A program made the position numbers and the translations under genes. Shown here piece by piece: positions 1 through 7,683 of a stretch of DNA of 64,000 bases (within the stretch, counting starts at the first letter, position 1; every line of letters starts with the position of its first letter). A model generated the notes under the pieces. It was not told where the DNA came from. It was given only the letters and a program-made list of their open reading frames with translations, and did no database searches. The stretch spans positions 124,001-188,000 of the forward strand of contig NZ_JARJHT010000003.1 of assembly GCF_029269745.1 (NCBI RefSeq), written 5' to 3'. The DNA comes from Polluticoccus soli (GTDB taxonomy: Bacteria; Bacteroidota; Bacteroidia; Chitinophagales; Chitinophagaceae).

Positions 1-424
1 GGATACCGTATATCTGCGCAGCCTTTGAGTTCCACGCGCCCAGATCGCTCATATGGTAAGGCCATGCCAGCTTATCTTTTTGTATAGCGTTTATCCAGGC
101 TTCTTTATTCTGATCGAGCGATACGCTTAAAACAGTGAAACCGCGTTTGGCACCTTTAAACTTCTTGTCTTTGTACTTTTCATACATCTCTACCAGCTTG
201 GGGTTGGCCGCGCGGCAGGGCCTGCACCATGACGCCCAGAAATCGACCAGAACAATACGCTTCTTATTGACTTCCGAAAGGGCGATGGTTTCACCGGCCG
301 GGTTGGAGAAGGACAATTCTGGTGCCTTCTGCCCTAGTGAGATAGTTTGATTACTATAATCCTGCGCGCATGCACTAAAGCTAAGGCCGCATGAAATGAA
401 CAGGGCTGCAATTAATTTTTTCAT
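1..424 (-). CDS. TlpA-like thioredoxin family protein, 3' part outside window
   Basis: Only the first 141 codons are inside the window; the gene runs off its left edge and has no stop. The start is the ATG at 424, followed by a signal peptide ending in a Cys-Ala-Gln stretch (SFSACAQD), so it is either exported or a lipoprotein. A redoxin/TlpA fold follows, with the active-site motif WCRPC inside VDFWASWCRPC at about residue 70. Proteins of this family are periplasmic thiol-disulfide reductases, used for example in cytochrome maturation or redox repair. The substrate cannot be told from the sequence. It is the last member of a leftward run whose other genes begin at 1533. Confidence 0.9.
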   Translation of the reverse strand, partial: MKKLIAALFISCGLSFSACAQDYSNQTISLGQKAPELSFSNPAGETIALSEVNKKRIVLVDFWASWCRPCRAANPKLVEMYEKYKDKKFKGAKRGFTVLSVSLDQNKEAWINAIQKDKLAWPYHMSDLGAWNSKAAQIYGI

Positions 425-461
425 CTTCTGTTGTATGTTGAATAGATAAATGTAGTAAAAA

Positions 462-1223
462 TCAGACTTCAAGTGTCAGGCCGTCGTAAGCAAGATGCAT
501 GCCTTTGGGCAACATTGCCTCTACATCGGTATACAGGCCCAGTTGGTGACTGATATGTGTAAAATAACTTTGCTCCGCTCCCACCTGCGCCGCGATATCG
601 GTTGCTTCTTGCAAATTATAATGAGAGATATGTTCCTGGTGCCTCAGCGCATTCAGTACGAACACCTTGCTGCCCATTGCCTTTTTCAGCTCTTCCGGTG
701 CTATATAATTAGCATCGGTAATGTAGGTAAAGTCGCCAATGCGAAAACCGAACACTTCCAGTTTATAATGCAGTACTCGTATGGGCACGATCTCCAGCCC
801 GTTTATATAGAATGGCTGGTTTGCTATAGTATGCAGGTCTATCTGCGGTATACCCGGATAGTTAGGATATTGGAAAACATATTGAAATTCTCGTTTCAAT
901 ATTTCCTGCGTCTCCTCTGTGGCATACACGTCTATCGCTTTATTGTAATGGTAGTTGTAGGCACGCACATCGTCCAGTCCTGCTGTATGGTCCTTATGAC
1001 CATGAGTGAATATAACAGCATCCAGCTTTCGGATATTAGCACGCAAAGCCTGACAACGAAAGTCCGGCCCGCAGTCTATTACAATGCTGGCTTCAGGCGC
1101 ATCGATCCATACTGAGGACCGCAGTCTGTTGTCACGCTTATCCTTCGAAGTACATACCGCGCAGTCGCAACCAATGAAAGGCACACCTTGTGAGGTTCCG
1201 GTTCCCAGGAAAGTTATCTTCAC
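462..1223 (-). CDS. Metallo-beta-lactamase-fold hydrolase, PhnP-like
   Basis: 253 residues. The zinc-binding signature HGHKDH is at about residues 74-79, with later His and Asp ligands (THISHQLG near the end). An N-terminal CDCAVC cluster resembles the structural zinc site of PhnP-type cyclic phosphodiesterases. The family includes 5-phosphoribosyl 1,2-cyclic phosphate phosphodiesterase; no phosphonate genes lie nearby, so the true substrate is open. The start is GTG at 1223, one base after the TAA of the upstream gene, which suggests translational coupling. Cytoplasmic; no signal peptide. Confidence 0.85.
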   Translation of the reverse strand: MKITFLGTGTSQGVPFIGCDCAVCTSKDKRDNRLRSSVWIDAPEASIVIDCGPDFRCQALRANIRKLDAVIFTHGHKDHTAGLDDVRAYNYHYNKAIDVYATEETQEILKREFQYVFQYPNYPGIPQIDLHTIANQPFYINGLEIVPIRVLHYKLEVFGFRIGDFTYITDANYIAPEELKKAMGSKVFVLNALRHQEHISHYNLQEATDIAAQVGAEQSYFTHISHQLGLYTDVEAMLPKGMHLAYDGLTLEV

Positions 1224-1224
1224 G

Positions 1225-1533
1225 TTAGATGTCCATTTCTGTTTGGGTACCTGAATCTTTATTGAAGCTTGGCTGCTCCTTCAGTTGTTCATACCATTTT
1301 TGCATCTCGCCACTCAACTCTTCTTCTTTTACAGCTATTGATGGCAATATCTCGATAAGCGCATTGATACGTCCTTCAATGGCTAAAAATTTATTGATCA
1401 CCACCACGCGTTTGTCTTCGAGTATGCAGTACCCCGAGTTGAAGGTACCCTTCTCATAACGAATGATATAGCGCGCCTCTTCGTAGAGCTGCTCCAGCTT
1501 TTTAAGCGTGTTTGGTGTATATTTGAAGCTCAT
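1225..1533 (-). CDS. Conserved hypothetical protein, about 100 residues
   Basis: 102 residues, charged, predicted alpha plus beta, with no signal peptide or membrane segment. I do not recognise a named domain; small proteins like this beside an MBL hydrolase are familiar from Bacteroidota genomes, but I give no function. It is the upstream partner of the MBL gene (1 nt between stop and next start). Its start lies 19 nt from the start of the divergent beta-barrel gene, so the two promoters must overlap the 5' coding regions. Confidence 0.75.
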   Translation of the reverse strand: MSFKYTPNTLKKLEQLYEEARYIIRYEKGTFNSGYCILEDKRVVVINKFLAIEGRINALIEILPSIAVKEEELSGEMQKWYEQLKEQPSFNKDSGTQTEMDI

Positions 1534-1552
1534 TTACAATTTCCCGGTTTCG

Positions 1553-2245
1553 ATGGCTAAAAATAGAAAATTCGGCGCATTTCTTCTGTCCGCAGTATTC
1601 CTTATGGCATTCAGCACAGCTACAAGGGCACAAAGCTATTACGAAGAAGTACCCCGCACCTTCTATGGCGGCTTGCTAGCCGGCACCAATTTTACCCAGG
1701 TAGATGGCGATAATTACGCCGGCTATCACAAAGTTGGTCTCAATGTAGGCGGTATCGTATATACCAGATTTGCAGACAAATTTGCAGGAAGCCTTGAGAT
1801 ACTCTTTTCTCAAAGAGGTAGCAGGGCACACCAGGAGCAGCGCTCCAACCACAGGCTCTTCATAATACAGAAATACAATATAGACCTTAACTACGCCGAA
1901 GTGCCCATCATGTTCAATTACTTCGACAAGAAGAAAGCTCATGCAGGTGCAGGCTTTTCTTATTCTCAGCTGATCAGTTCGAAAGAAACAGTACTCACCA
2001 CCGACCCAACCGTAAATGCCCTCGACTTTGAAAAGGAATACCCCTTCAAAAAGTATGATGTGAATTTCATCCTCGGCGGCGGTTTGCGTTTGTATAAAGG
2101 ACTTTTCCTGAACCTTCGTTTTCAATATTCACTCGTGCCTGTTCGTAAGGATATCCATCCGGAGCTCGGCCGCGCAGAGCAGTACAACAACTCATACGTA
2201 CTGCGCCTCATGTACCTGTTTGGAACAGAAGAGCCAAAATACTAG
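1553..2245 (+). CDS. Small outer-membrane beta-barrel protein
   Basis: 230 residues. The start chosen is ATG at 1553, because it gives a clean signal peptide (MAKNRKFGAFLLSAVFLMAFSTATRAQ); an earlier in-frame start at 1508 lies inside the divergent gene. The mature part alternates hydrophobic and polar residues and ends in an aromatic-rich strand (YVLRLMYLFG), as in the PorT/outer-membrane beta-barrel family of Bacteroidota. It is clearly paralogous to the protein at 2772-3452; both carry the block TFYGGL.AGTN.TQVDGDNY after the signal peptide. The ligand or partner is unknown. Confidence 0.85.
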   Translation: MAKNRKFGAFLLSAVFLMAFSTATRAQSYYEEVPRTFYGGLLAGTNFTQVDGDNYAGYHKVGLNVGGIVYTRFADKFAGSLEILFSQRGSRAHQEQRSNHRLFIIQKYNIDLNYAEVPIMFNYFDKKKAHAGAGFSYSQLISSKETVLTTDPTVNALDFEKEYPFKKYDVNFILGGGLRLYKGLFLNLRFQYSLVPVRKDIHPELGRAEQYNNSYVLRLMYLFGTEEPKY

Positions 2246-2315
2246 CTGAGCCATTTATAGATTAAAAAAAGATTAAGCCAATACCGGGAATAGATTTTGA
2301 ATATATATTCATCCC

Positions 2316-2735
2316 ATGAACAATTACCCGGCGAAGTTGAAACTACGTCTCGACTGGAGCGAGATGGATCTATTCGGACACATTAATAACGTTTCCTATT
2401 TCAAATACATACAGTCATCCCGTGTGAACTACTGGGAAATGATAGGCCTGACGAAATCTCATAGCGAAACAGGTATAGGCCCCATGCTCGCCTCTTCATC
2501 CTGCCGTTTTTTTAAACCACTGTTTTATCCGGGAAATGTTCTTGTTCAGGCTAGTGTAACCAACATTGGCAATACCAGCTTTAAAATGCTACACCAGATA
2601 CTCGACATTAACCTGGTCATTGCAGCAGAAGCTGAAGACGTTATCGTGATGTACAATTTCAAAGAAGAAGAGAAAGCGGTAATACCCGAAGACATCCGGA
2701 AGAAGATCATGGAGCTGGAAGGCATAACCACTTAA
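2316..2735 (+). CDS. Acyl-CoA thioesterase, 4HBT hot-dog fold
   Basis: 139 residues, the usual length for a single hot-dog domain. The N-terminal motif DWSEMDLFGHINNVSYFKY is the classical 4-hydroxybenzoyl-CoA thioesterase/YbgC signature, where the Asp of M-D-x-x-G-H-x-N is the catalytic acid. It should hydrolyse acyl-CoA thioesters in the cytoplasm; chain length cannot be told from sequence. It sits between two paralogous beta-barrel genes with short gaps (70 and 36 nt) and may be cotranscribed with them. Confidence 0.9.
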   Translation: MNNYPAKLKLRLDWSEMDLFGHINNVSYFKYIQSSRVNYWEMIGLTKSHSETGIGPMLASSSCRFFKPLFYPGNVLVQASVTNIGNTSFKMLHQILDINLVIAAEAEDVIVMYNFKEEEKAVIPEDIRKKIMELEGITT

Positions 2736-2771
2736 ACACAATTTCATTGCTTCTATGGCGTTTAGCTATAA

Positions 2772-3452
2772 ATGACCCACAAATTACCGTACAGCTTTAT
2801 TTGTTTACTGCTTTCCCTTGTCGCAACGCCACTACTGGGGCATTCACAAAGCAGCTATTACCTTGAAGAACAACGAACATTTTACGGAGGCCTTGCCGCA
2901 GGAACCAACATTACACAGGTTGACGGCGACAACTATAAAGGCTATTACAACTTTGGCTTAAATGCTGGTGGTGTACTGTATATGCGATTATCCGACAGGA
3001 TACTCGGCAGCATGGAAATGCTATATGTGCAAAAGGGTGCACGCGGCGGGATCAATAATTCAACGATTCCCGGAATTACATTGCTGAATTACCGCATCAG
3101 GACTGACTATGCAGAAGTGCCTGTGCAAGTGTACTATCACGATAAACATTTGAATCATTTCGGGGCAGGGTTTGCTTATGCACGCCTCATCAACACGATA
3201 GAAGAGGTAGAGTCAAAACCCGTATATGATTTTCATACCGAGGACTACCCTTTCAAAAAACATGACATTAGTTTTTTGATCGGAGGTAGTGTGCACCTGT
3301 GGAAAGGATTTTTTGCAATTGCCCGTTTCCAGTATTCAATAATTGAAGCAAGAGGTCTTACGCCCAACGGCATTGCATGGCACGGACAGTATCACAATGT
3401 CTGCACCTTTCGGCTAATGTATCTATTCGGTACTAAGCGGGGCGATGATTGA
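2772..3452 (+). CDS. Small outer-membrane beta-barrel protein, paralogue
   Basis: 226 residues with a signal peptide (hydrophobic stretch 9-22, cleavage near GHSQ). It matches the 1553-2245 protein along its whole length: same opening block, the same YxxDYAEVPxxxxY middle and the same C-terminal LMYLFGT strand. Predicted outer-membrane beta-barrel of unknown ligand. Its last 20 nt overlap convergently with the flavoprotein gene. The pair probably arose by tandem duplication around the thioesterase gene. Confidence 0.85.
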   Translation: MTHKLPYSFICLLLSLVATPLLGHSQSSYYLEEQRTFYGGLAAGTNITQVDGDNYKGYYNFGLNAGGVLYMRLSDRILGSMEMLYVQKGARGGINNSTIPGITLLNYRIRTDYAEVPVQVYYHDKHLNHFGAGFAYARLINTIEEVESKPVYDFHTEDYPFKKHDISFLIGGSVHLWKGFFAIARFQYSIIEARGLTPNGIAWHGQYHNVCTFRLMYLFGTKRGDD

Positions 3453-4725
3453 GCATTTCTTTTACAACGTTTACCGCACTGGCAAGTGCAGCTTCGACAG
3501 TGCCGGCAGCTTGTCCTATATAAGTAGCTTCACCGGCAAAGAAAATGGTACTTGATTCCGGCTTGTTCAATTCTTCTTTCGCCTCTTTTGAGCCTACAGT
3601 GGCATAGCTATAGGCACATTTAATGAAGGGTTGATGCTGCCAATTGGCAATATACCAGGTGCGTAGTTGCTCGCGCAAGGTTACATGTGGGATCTTGAAA
3701 ATATTGGAAAGCGAGTTAAGCGCATCATCCAGCAGCATGTCCTCATCATCATCCTTTAGCTTAGCTGCGTTTGGCCCTGCCAACCATCCAGTAAGCAGCA
3801 TACTGCCTTCAAGAGTTTGCGTCCACCAGGTTGGCACTATCTCGTCAGACAAAATGAAACCCATATCTTTTGTTTCAGCGTTCTCTTTCCAGAAGGCAGT
3901 TTTGAATTCAAGCAAAAACTTCATGACGATGCCCGCACCAATGACTTTTGCGGCTTCCCATTTACGCTCAAGCGATGGTAGAAAACGGATAGCATGCTCC
4001 TCATTGGGCTCAGCCTGGAGAATACTAATAGGAACGGTTAGCAATACCTGTTGTGCATGATAAGATGCTGCAGGAGTATCGACCCTGACGTTACCCTCAC
4101 TCCAATGTATATGTTTCACCGGGTATGAATACCGAAACATACAACCATTCTGATCGCATTGTTTAACGAGATAGTCGATCATTTTTCCATAACCACCCTC
4201 AACCCTGAATTGCTCGCTATCGTCCTCCATCAAATCTTCTTTCATGGCTATGATACTCGCGCGCTTAGCGTCTGCTGCTTCATAACCTTCAATAAATCGT
4301 TTTACCGACTGGCGCATCGCTGCGTCTTCTACGCCCGGAAAATACTTATTAAGAAAATCTTCGACCGGCATGTCATAAGCCAGGTCGTTCAATGGCTTTT
4401 TAAGTCTTTCGTTATGCTCAACTAAATCATGCTGCTCTTGTATCTCTCCCTTTTTATACTGCAGCAATTCACCAGACATAGGTGTATATTCAATACCGGC
4501 CTCTTTAAGCAGTTGGAGGGTAAACGGCAGCTCACCATGCACAAATTCAGCTCCAGCTTCAACATAGTGACTGAACCCAGCGTTGTGCAGCGTATTGATC
4601 CTTCCTCCGGGTTTATCATTGGCCTCAACGATAAGCACTTTTCGTCCTGCCTGTGCCAAGTGCCACGCGGCCATTAAGCCTGCAGCACCGGCCCCTACAA
4701 CGATCGCATCGGCATCGTGCTTCAT
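3433..4725 (-). CDS. FAD-dependent amine oxidase family protein
   Basis: 430 residues. The N-terminus has the Rossmann dinucleotide-binding motif VVGAGAAGLMAAWHLA with the downstream acidic VEAND and GGR motif (PGGRINTL), typical of flavin amine oxidases, monoamine-oxidase-like and phytoene-desaturase-like enzymes. The C-terminal block IFFAGEATYIGQAAGTVEAA is the second FAD-contacting motif. The substrate is unknown. The next gene upstream on this strand, the MCE protein, ends 11 nt away, so the two are probably one transcript. The 3' end overlaps the convergent beta-barrel gene by 20 nt. Confidence 0.9.
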   Translation of the reverse strand: MKHDADAIVVGAGAAGLMAAWHLAQAGRKVLIVEANDKPGGRINTLHNAGFSHYVEAGAEFVHGELPFTLQLLKEAGIEYTPMSGELLQYKKGEIQEQHDLVEHNERLKKPLNDLAYDMPVEDFLNKYFPGVEDAAMRQSVKRFIEGYEAADAKRASIIAMKEDLMEDDSEQFRVEGGYGKMIDYLVKQCDQNGCMFRYSYPVKHIHWSEGNVRVDTPAASYHAQQVLLTVPISILQAEPNEEHAIRFLPSLERKWEAAKVIGAGIVMKFLLEFKTAFWKENAETKDMGFILSDEIVPTWWTQTLEGSMLLTGWLAGPNAAKLKDDDEDMLLDDALNSLSNIFKIPHVTLREQLRTWYIANWQHQPFIKCAYSYATVGSKEAKEELNKPESSTIFFAGEATYIGQAAGTVEAALASAVNVVKEMLNHRPA

Positions 4726-4736
4726 GGACTCGGCTA

Positions 4737-5675
4737 TTATTTTATTTTTTTGCTTTTAAAAATGGTCATAACAGGCGGGGCTTTCTGCAACTCCTGCGCG
4801 TTGCGGTTTAACGTGTCAAAAGACTTGGTCATGGAGTGGTAGGAGTTTTTGTTATTCAGCAGTTTGCCAAACCCCGACATTGAGGTATCCAGCTTATGAA
4901 AGCTACTGCCAAGCTTTTTTATTGATGAACCAAGGCTGGCAACATCATTCGCAATGTCTGTGTTCGACAGCTTTTCGCTTTTTGCTGCAGCGTCATTTAT
5001 TGTCTGGTTCAGCTGGGCTGATCCGTTCACCAGTTTGCGCGACTGAACCTCTGCATTTGCTGCTGCATTATGAAAGTTATAGTTATTGTTCAACCTGGCC
5101 GACGTTTTCGACGCGCCTTCCAGCCTATCCTCAAAACTGATAATACCCAAGCTCGCCCGAGATAATAGGCCCGTACTAAACAATGAATCTATACCCTGCA
5201 ATGTCGAATCCATGCTGCGTAGCATAATCTTAGCCGTTTCAAAGATCGGGGTAAACCTTACCGATACAGGCAGAAGACTGGTATCTAAGCCTGTCTGCAG
5301 AGTTGAATAATCCGCGAGTATAGCCGGGCCGTTGCCTGGCTTAAGGTCTATAATTTTATCGCCGGTGATACCGCCAGATGCAAGTTTGGCAATAGTACCT
5401 TCCGGTACCTGTATGTCTTTTTTAACAGACAGCGTGATCTTCACGTTGCGACCACCAAGATCAATATCAGATATCTTCCCTACCCGCACGCCCTTAATCA
5501 TAACAGGAGAGCTCATTTGTAAGCCCTGTACGTCAGCGAAATAGGCAAAGTAGAAATGATCTTTCACAAACATTTTGCTGCCTTTCAGGAAATAATACCC
5601 TCCTACGATCAGCAAAATGATCGCGAGCGATGCAATATTCTTAATAGTCCGTTTTCCGGTAGGCTTTTCGTTCAC
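4737..5675 (-). CDS. MlaD/MCE family lipid-transport protein
   Basis: 312 residues, starting at a GTG at 5675. One N-terminal membrane anchor (residues 14-31) is followed by a single MCE domain (about 38-115; VQGLQMSSPVMIKGVRVGKI), then a long helical, coiled-coil-prone C-terminal region rich in Asn, Ser and Lys. MlaD-type proteins form periplasmic rings on an ABC permease that moves phospholipids between inner and outer membrane. The permease and ATPase are not in this window. It is the first gene of a likely operon with the flavoprotein. Confidence 0.9.
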   Translation of the reverse strand: MNEKPTGKRTIKNIASLAIILLIVGGYYFLKGSKMFVKDHFYFAYFADVQGLQMSSPVMIKGVRVGKISDIDLGGRNVKITLSVKKDIQVPEGTIAKLASGGITGDKIIDLKPGNGPAILADYSTLQTGLDTSLLPVSVRFTPIFETAKIMLRSMDSTLQGIDSLFSTGLLSRASLGIISFEDRLEGASKTSARLNNNYNFHNAAANAEVQSRKLVNGSAQLNQTINDAAAKSEKLSNTDIANDVASLGSSIKKLGSSFHKLDTSMSGFGKLLNNKNSYHSMTKSFDTLNRNAQELQKAPPVMTIFKSKKIK

Positions 5676-5774
5676 GCGTTAAAAATAAGATAAATAATTA
5701 TGCCCGTTGGCGTTATACAGCCGCTTTGTCATTATATCTCTGGCACAGTCTTTTTAGCCATATGGCGGACTAAA

Positions 5775-5782
5775 TATTTTTG
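5775..5782 (+). promoter_or_regulatory. Candidate -7 element of the 51-residue membrane protein gene
   Basis: TATTTTTG fits TAnnTTTG, with TTTT at the -33 position 19 nt upstream (5752-5755). It ends only 2 nt before the ATG at 5785, so the transcript would start at or next to the start codon. Confidence 0.4.
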
Positions 5783-5784
5783 TT

Positions 5785-5940
5785 ATGAGATCGCTATTAT
5801 ATCTGATCGCGGTGATACTGATTATAGGTTGGCTGTTGGGTGCTTTTGTCTGGAACGCGGGTAGCATCATTCACATCCTGCTTGTGATCGCTATCATTTC
5901 ACTGCTGCTTGGTTTCATCAGGCGCGGTACGGTGGACTAA
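5785..5940 (+). CDS. Lmo0937-family small membrane protein
   Basis: A 51-residue ORF beginning MRSLLYLIAVILIIGWLLGA and ending GFIRRGTVD. It has two hydrophobic helices (about 3-24 and 28-45), with the pattern of the lmo0937 family of tiny membrane proteins common in Bacteroidota and Firmicutes and often stress-related. The function is unknown. A good intrinsic terminator follows directly at 5983-6013, which supports it as a real monocistronic gene. Confidence 0.8.
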   Translation: MRSLLYLIAVILIIGWLLGAFVWNAGSIIHILLVIAIISLLLGFIRRGTVD

Positions 5941-5982
5941 CGCAGGAACATAATTTCTGTATATCCTCTATTATTTTGTGAT

Positions 5983-6013
5983 AAAGCTATGGCTAGTGCC
6001 ATGGCTTTTTTTT
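5983..6013 (+). terminator. Intrinsic terminator
   Basis: A stem with arms aagctatggc and gccatggctt (one or two G-T pairs) and loop tagt, followed by eight T residues. It lies just after the 51-residue membrane protein gene and before the convergent gene ending at 6016. Confidence 0.75.
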
Positions 6014-6015
6014 CG

Positions 6016-6804
6016 CTAGTACCATTCTTCAGTACGCCAGCCATTGGAGAACGGCATCATAATTACTGAGAGTTGAAAACCATAACCTGAGTGTGTTTTT
6101 GTCGTTAACTGGTCTTCGCCGAAGATATGGCCGGTAGGCCTGTCAATAAAGTTCGCGTTTCCAAAATAGGCTACCCCGCGTAGCTTGAAAGCCAGCCCGG
6201 CGAAGAACCCTGCCTCTACTTTCGCAAAAGGTATCGGAATGAACGGCAGTTGATCCTGGTAGGCAACATAAGAGTTCGTACCGCCAAAGTAAGCACCAGC
6301 GCCGATAGCAAACATAGACTTTCGCACTTTACTCAGGGAAACATCTCCTCCCGATTTAAACTCAAGGGATATCGGCACGCCCAGCATGGTGATGGATTCT
6401 GAGCCTTTATACAATGCACCAGGATGGAAGAACACAGAGTCTATAGCCAGGTAGTAAAATGCGCCTAGAAATTCAACATTAAAAGCTATCATGCTGTTGT
6501 CAGACAATAACGCGACAGGGAAAAATGTACCTGCATGAAATACATACGAGCCTTTCGCGCGCACCTTTTTACTTATGCTGGTATCAACCGGCGCCCCTGT
6601 AGTATCTGTCCCTACGTAATGAAGATCGGCGGTTCCTGTAAGGAAGTGCTTGCCTGCGCCTATGTAGATGCGCTGGTATACGCGCTCACTTCCAATAGCC
6701 CGTGCAGAGTAATAATCCTGGAATGGCCGGTGCTGTTTGTACTGTGCGGAGACACAGGTGGGTATCGTCGTTATTAAACAAAGCAGGGTTATGAGGAGTT
6801 TCAT
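6016..6804 (-). CDS. Exported hypothetical protein, probable outer-membrane protein
   Basis: 262 residues with a signal peptide (MKLLITLLCLITTIPTCVSAQ). The mature chain has many short alternating strands with Gly and aromatic residues (GAGAYFGGTNSY, GFFAGLAFKLRGVAYFG, YGFQLSVIMMPF), compatible with an outer-membrane beta-barrel. I recognise no named family. It is transcribed alone, convergent with the small membrane gene and divergent from the EcsC gene. Confidence 0.7.
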   Translation of the reverse strand: MKLLITLLCLITTIPTCVSAQYKQHRPFQDYYSARAIGSERVYQRIYIGAGKHFLTGTADLHYVGTDTTGAPVDTSISKKVRAKGSYVFHAGTFFPVALLSDNSMIAFNVEFLGAFYYLAIDSVFFHPGALYKGSESITMLGVPISLEFKSGGDVSLSKVRKSMFAIGAGAYFGGTNSYVAYQDQLPFIPIPFAKVEAGFFAGLAFKLRGVAYFGNANFIDRPTGHIFGEDQLTTKTHSGYGFQLSVIMMPFSNGWRTEEWY

Positions 6805-6906
6805 CGTGAGCGATCTGATACAGTAATCAAGTTACAGCTTTACCCTGCAAAACATAAGCTTAAAGGCATAACTTTTATTGATATAGGAAACAAAACGATC
6901 ACAGAG

Positions 6907-7635
6907 GTGACCAACTACGAACAGGATGCGAAAAACGAACTGCGAGCATGGCAGCGCGAAATGCAACGCAAGCCCTCTCTTACCGGCCGTCTTGCAGGCA
7001 AACTTCAGAACAAGCTAAATAGTTACGTGCCCGAAAAAGTTCACCAGGTCATCACCACTGCATTTAAACACACTATCCAAACTTTATTAAAAGGTGCAGG
7101 TTTTATTTCAAAACAACCTCTGCAAAATGCCAGCCTGGAGAACAGGGAAAGTAAAGTAGAAGAACGGATAGATTTTTACAAGCACACTTCTGCAGCAGAA
7201 GGTGCACTTACGGGAGCCGGTGGTTTTCTATGGGGGCTGGCTGATTTCCCTTTGTGGTTAACACTCAAGATGAAAATGCTTTCAGAGATCGCGGTATTAT
7301 ATGGCTTTGACATAAACGACTATAAGGAGCGTGTATACCTGTTATATATATTCCAACTTGCGTTCTCCAGCCGGGCACATCGGCGTCAGGTATATTATAT
7401 AGTCGCGAACTGGCCCGAATTAAGTAGGTCCCTACCCGGGCCTGATGAATTTGACTGGAGAAAATTTCAGCAAGAGTACCGCGACTATATTGACATTGCC
7501 AAGCTCATACAACTCATTCCCGGCATTGGCGCTATAGCCGGGGCATACGTCAACCACAAGTACACCGAAAAGCTGGGCCGCACAGCCATGAATGCTTACA
7601 GAATGCGCCTGTTCCTGGAAGGGAAACTCAAATAA
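6907..7635 (+). CDS. EcsC family protein
   Basis: 242 residues; the start is GTG at 6907. It matches the EcsC family: a helical protein with a glycine-rich hydrophobic segment (AAEGALTGAGGFLWGLADFPLWLTLKMKML, about 98-127), then a second helical hydrophobic block and a short Gly-rich hairpin (IPGIGAIAGAYVNHKYTEKLG, about 198-218). EcsC of Bacillus is encoded with an ABC transporter, but the biochemical role is not settled. No transporter genes are adjacent here. Confidence 0.85.
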   Translation: MTNYEQDAKNELRAWQREMQRKPSLTGRLAGKLQNKLNSYVPEKVHQVITTAFKHTIQTLLKGAGFISKQPLQNASLENRESKVEERIDFYKHTSAAEGALTGAGGFLWGLADFPLWLTLKMKMLSEIAVLYGFDINDYKERVYLLYIFQLAFSSRAHRRQVYYIVANWPELSRSLPGPDEFDWRKFQQEYRDYIDIAKLIQLIPGIGAIAGAYVNHKYTEKLGRTAMNAYRMRLFLEGKLK

Positions 7636-7660
7636 AAAAAGCCGGCCCATGCGGGCCGGC
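7634..7660 (-). terminator. Intrinsic terminator of the giant beta-helix gene
   Basis: A perfect stem gccggccc/gggccggc with loop atgc. On the minus strand it is followed by seven T residues. It lies 24 nt beyond the stop of the 7684-12828 gene and abuts the end of the convergent EcsC gene. Confidence 0.85.
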
Positions 7661-7683
7661 CTGATATAATTAATATACCACTA

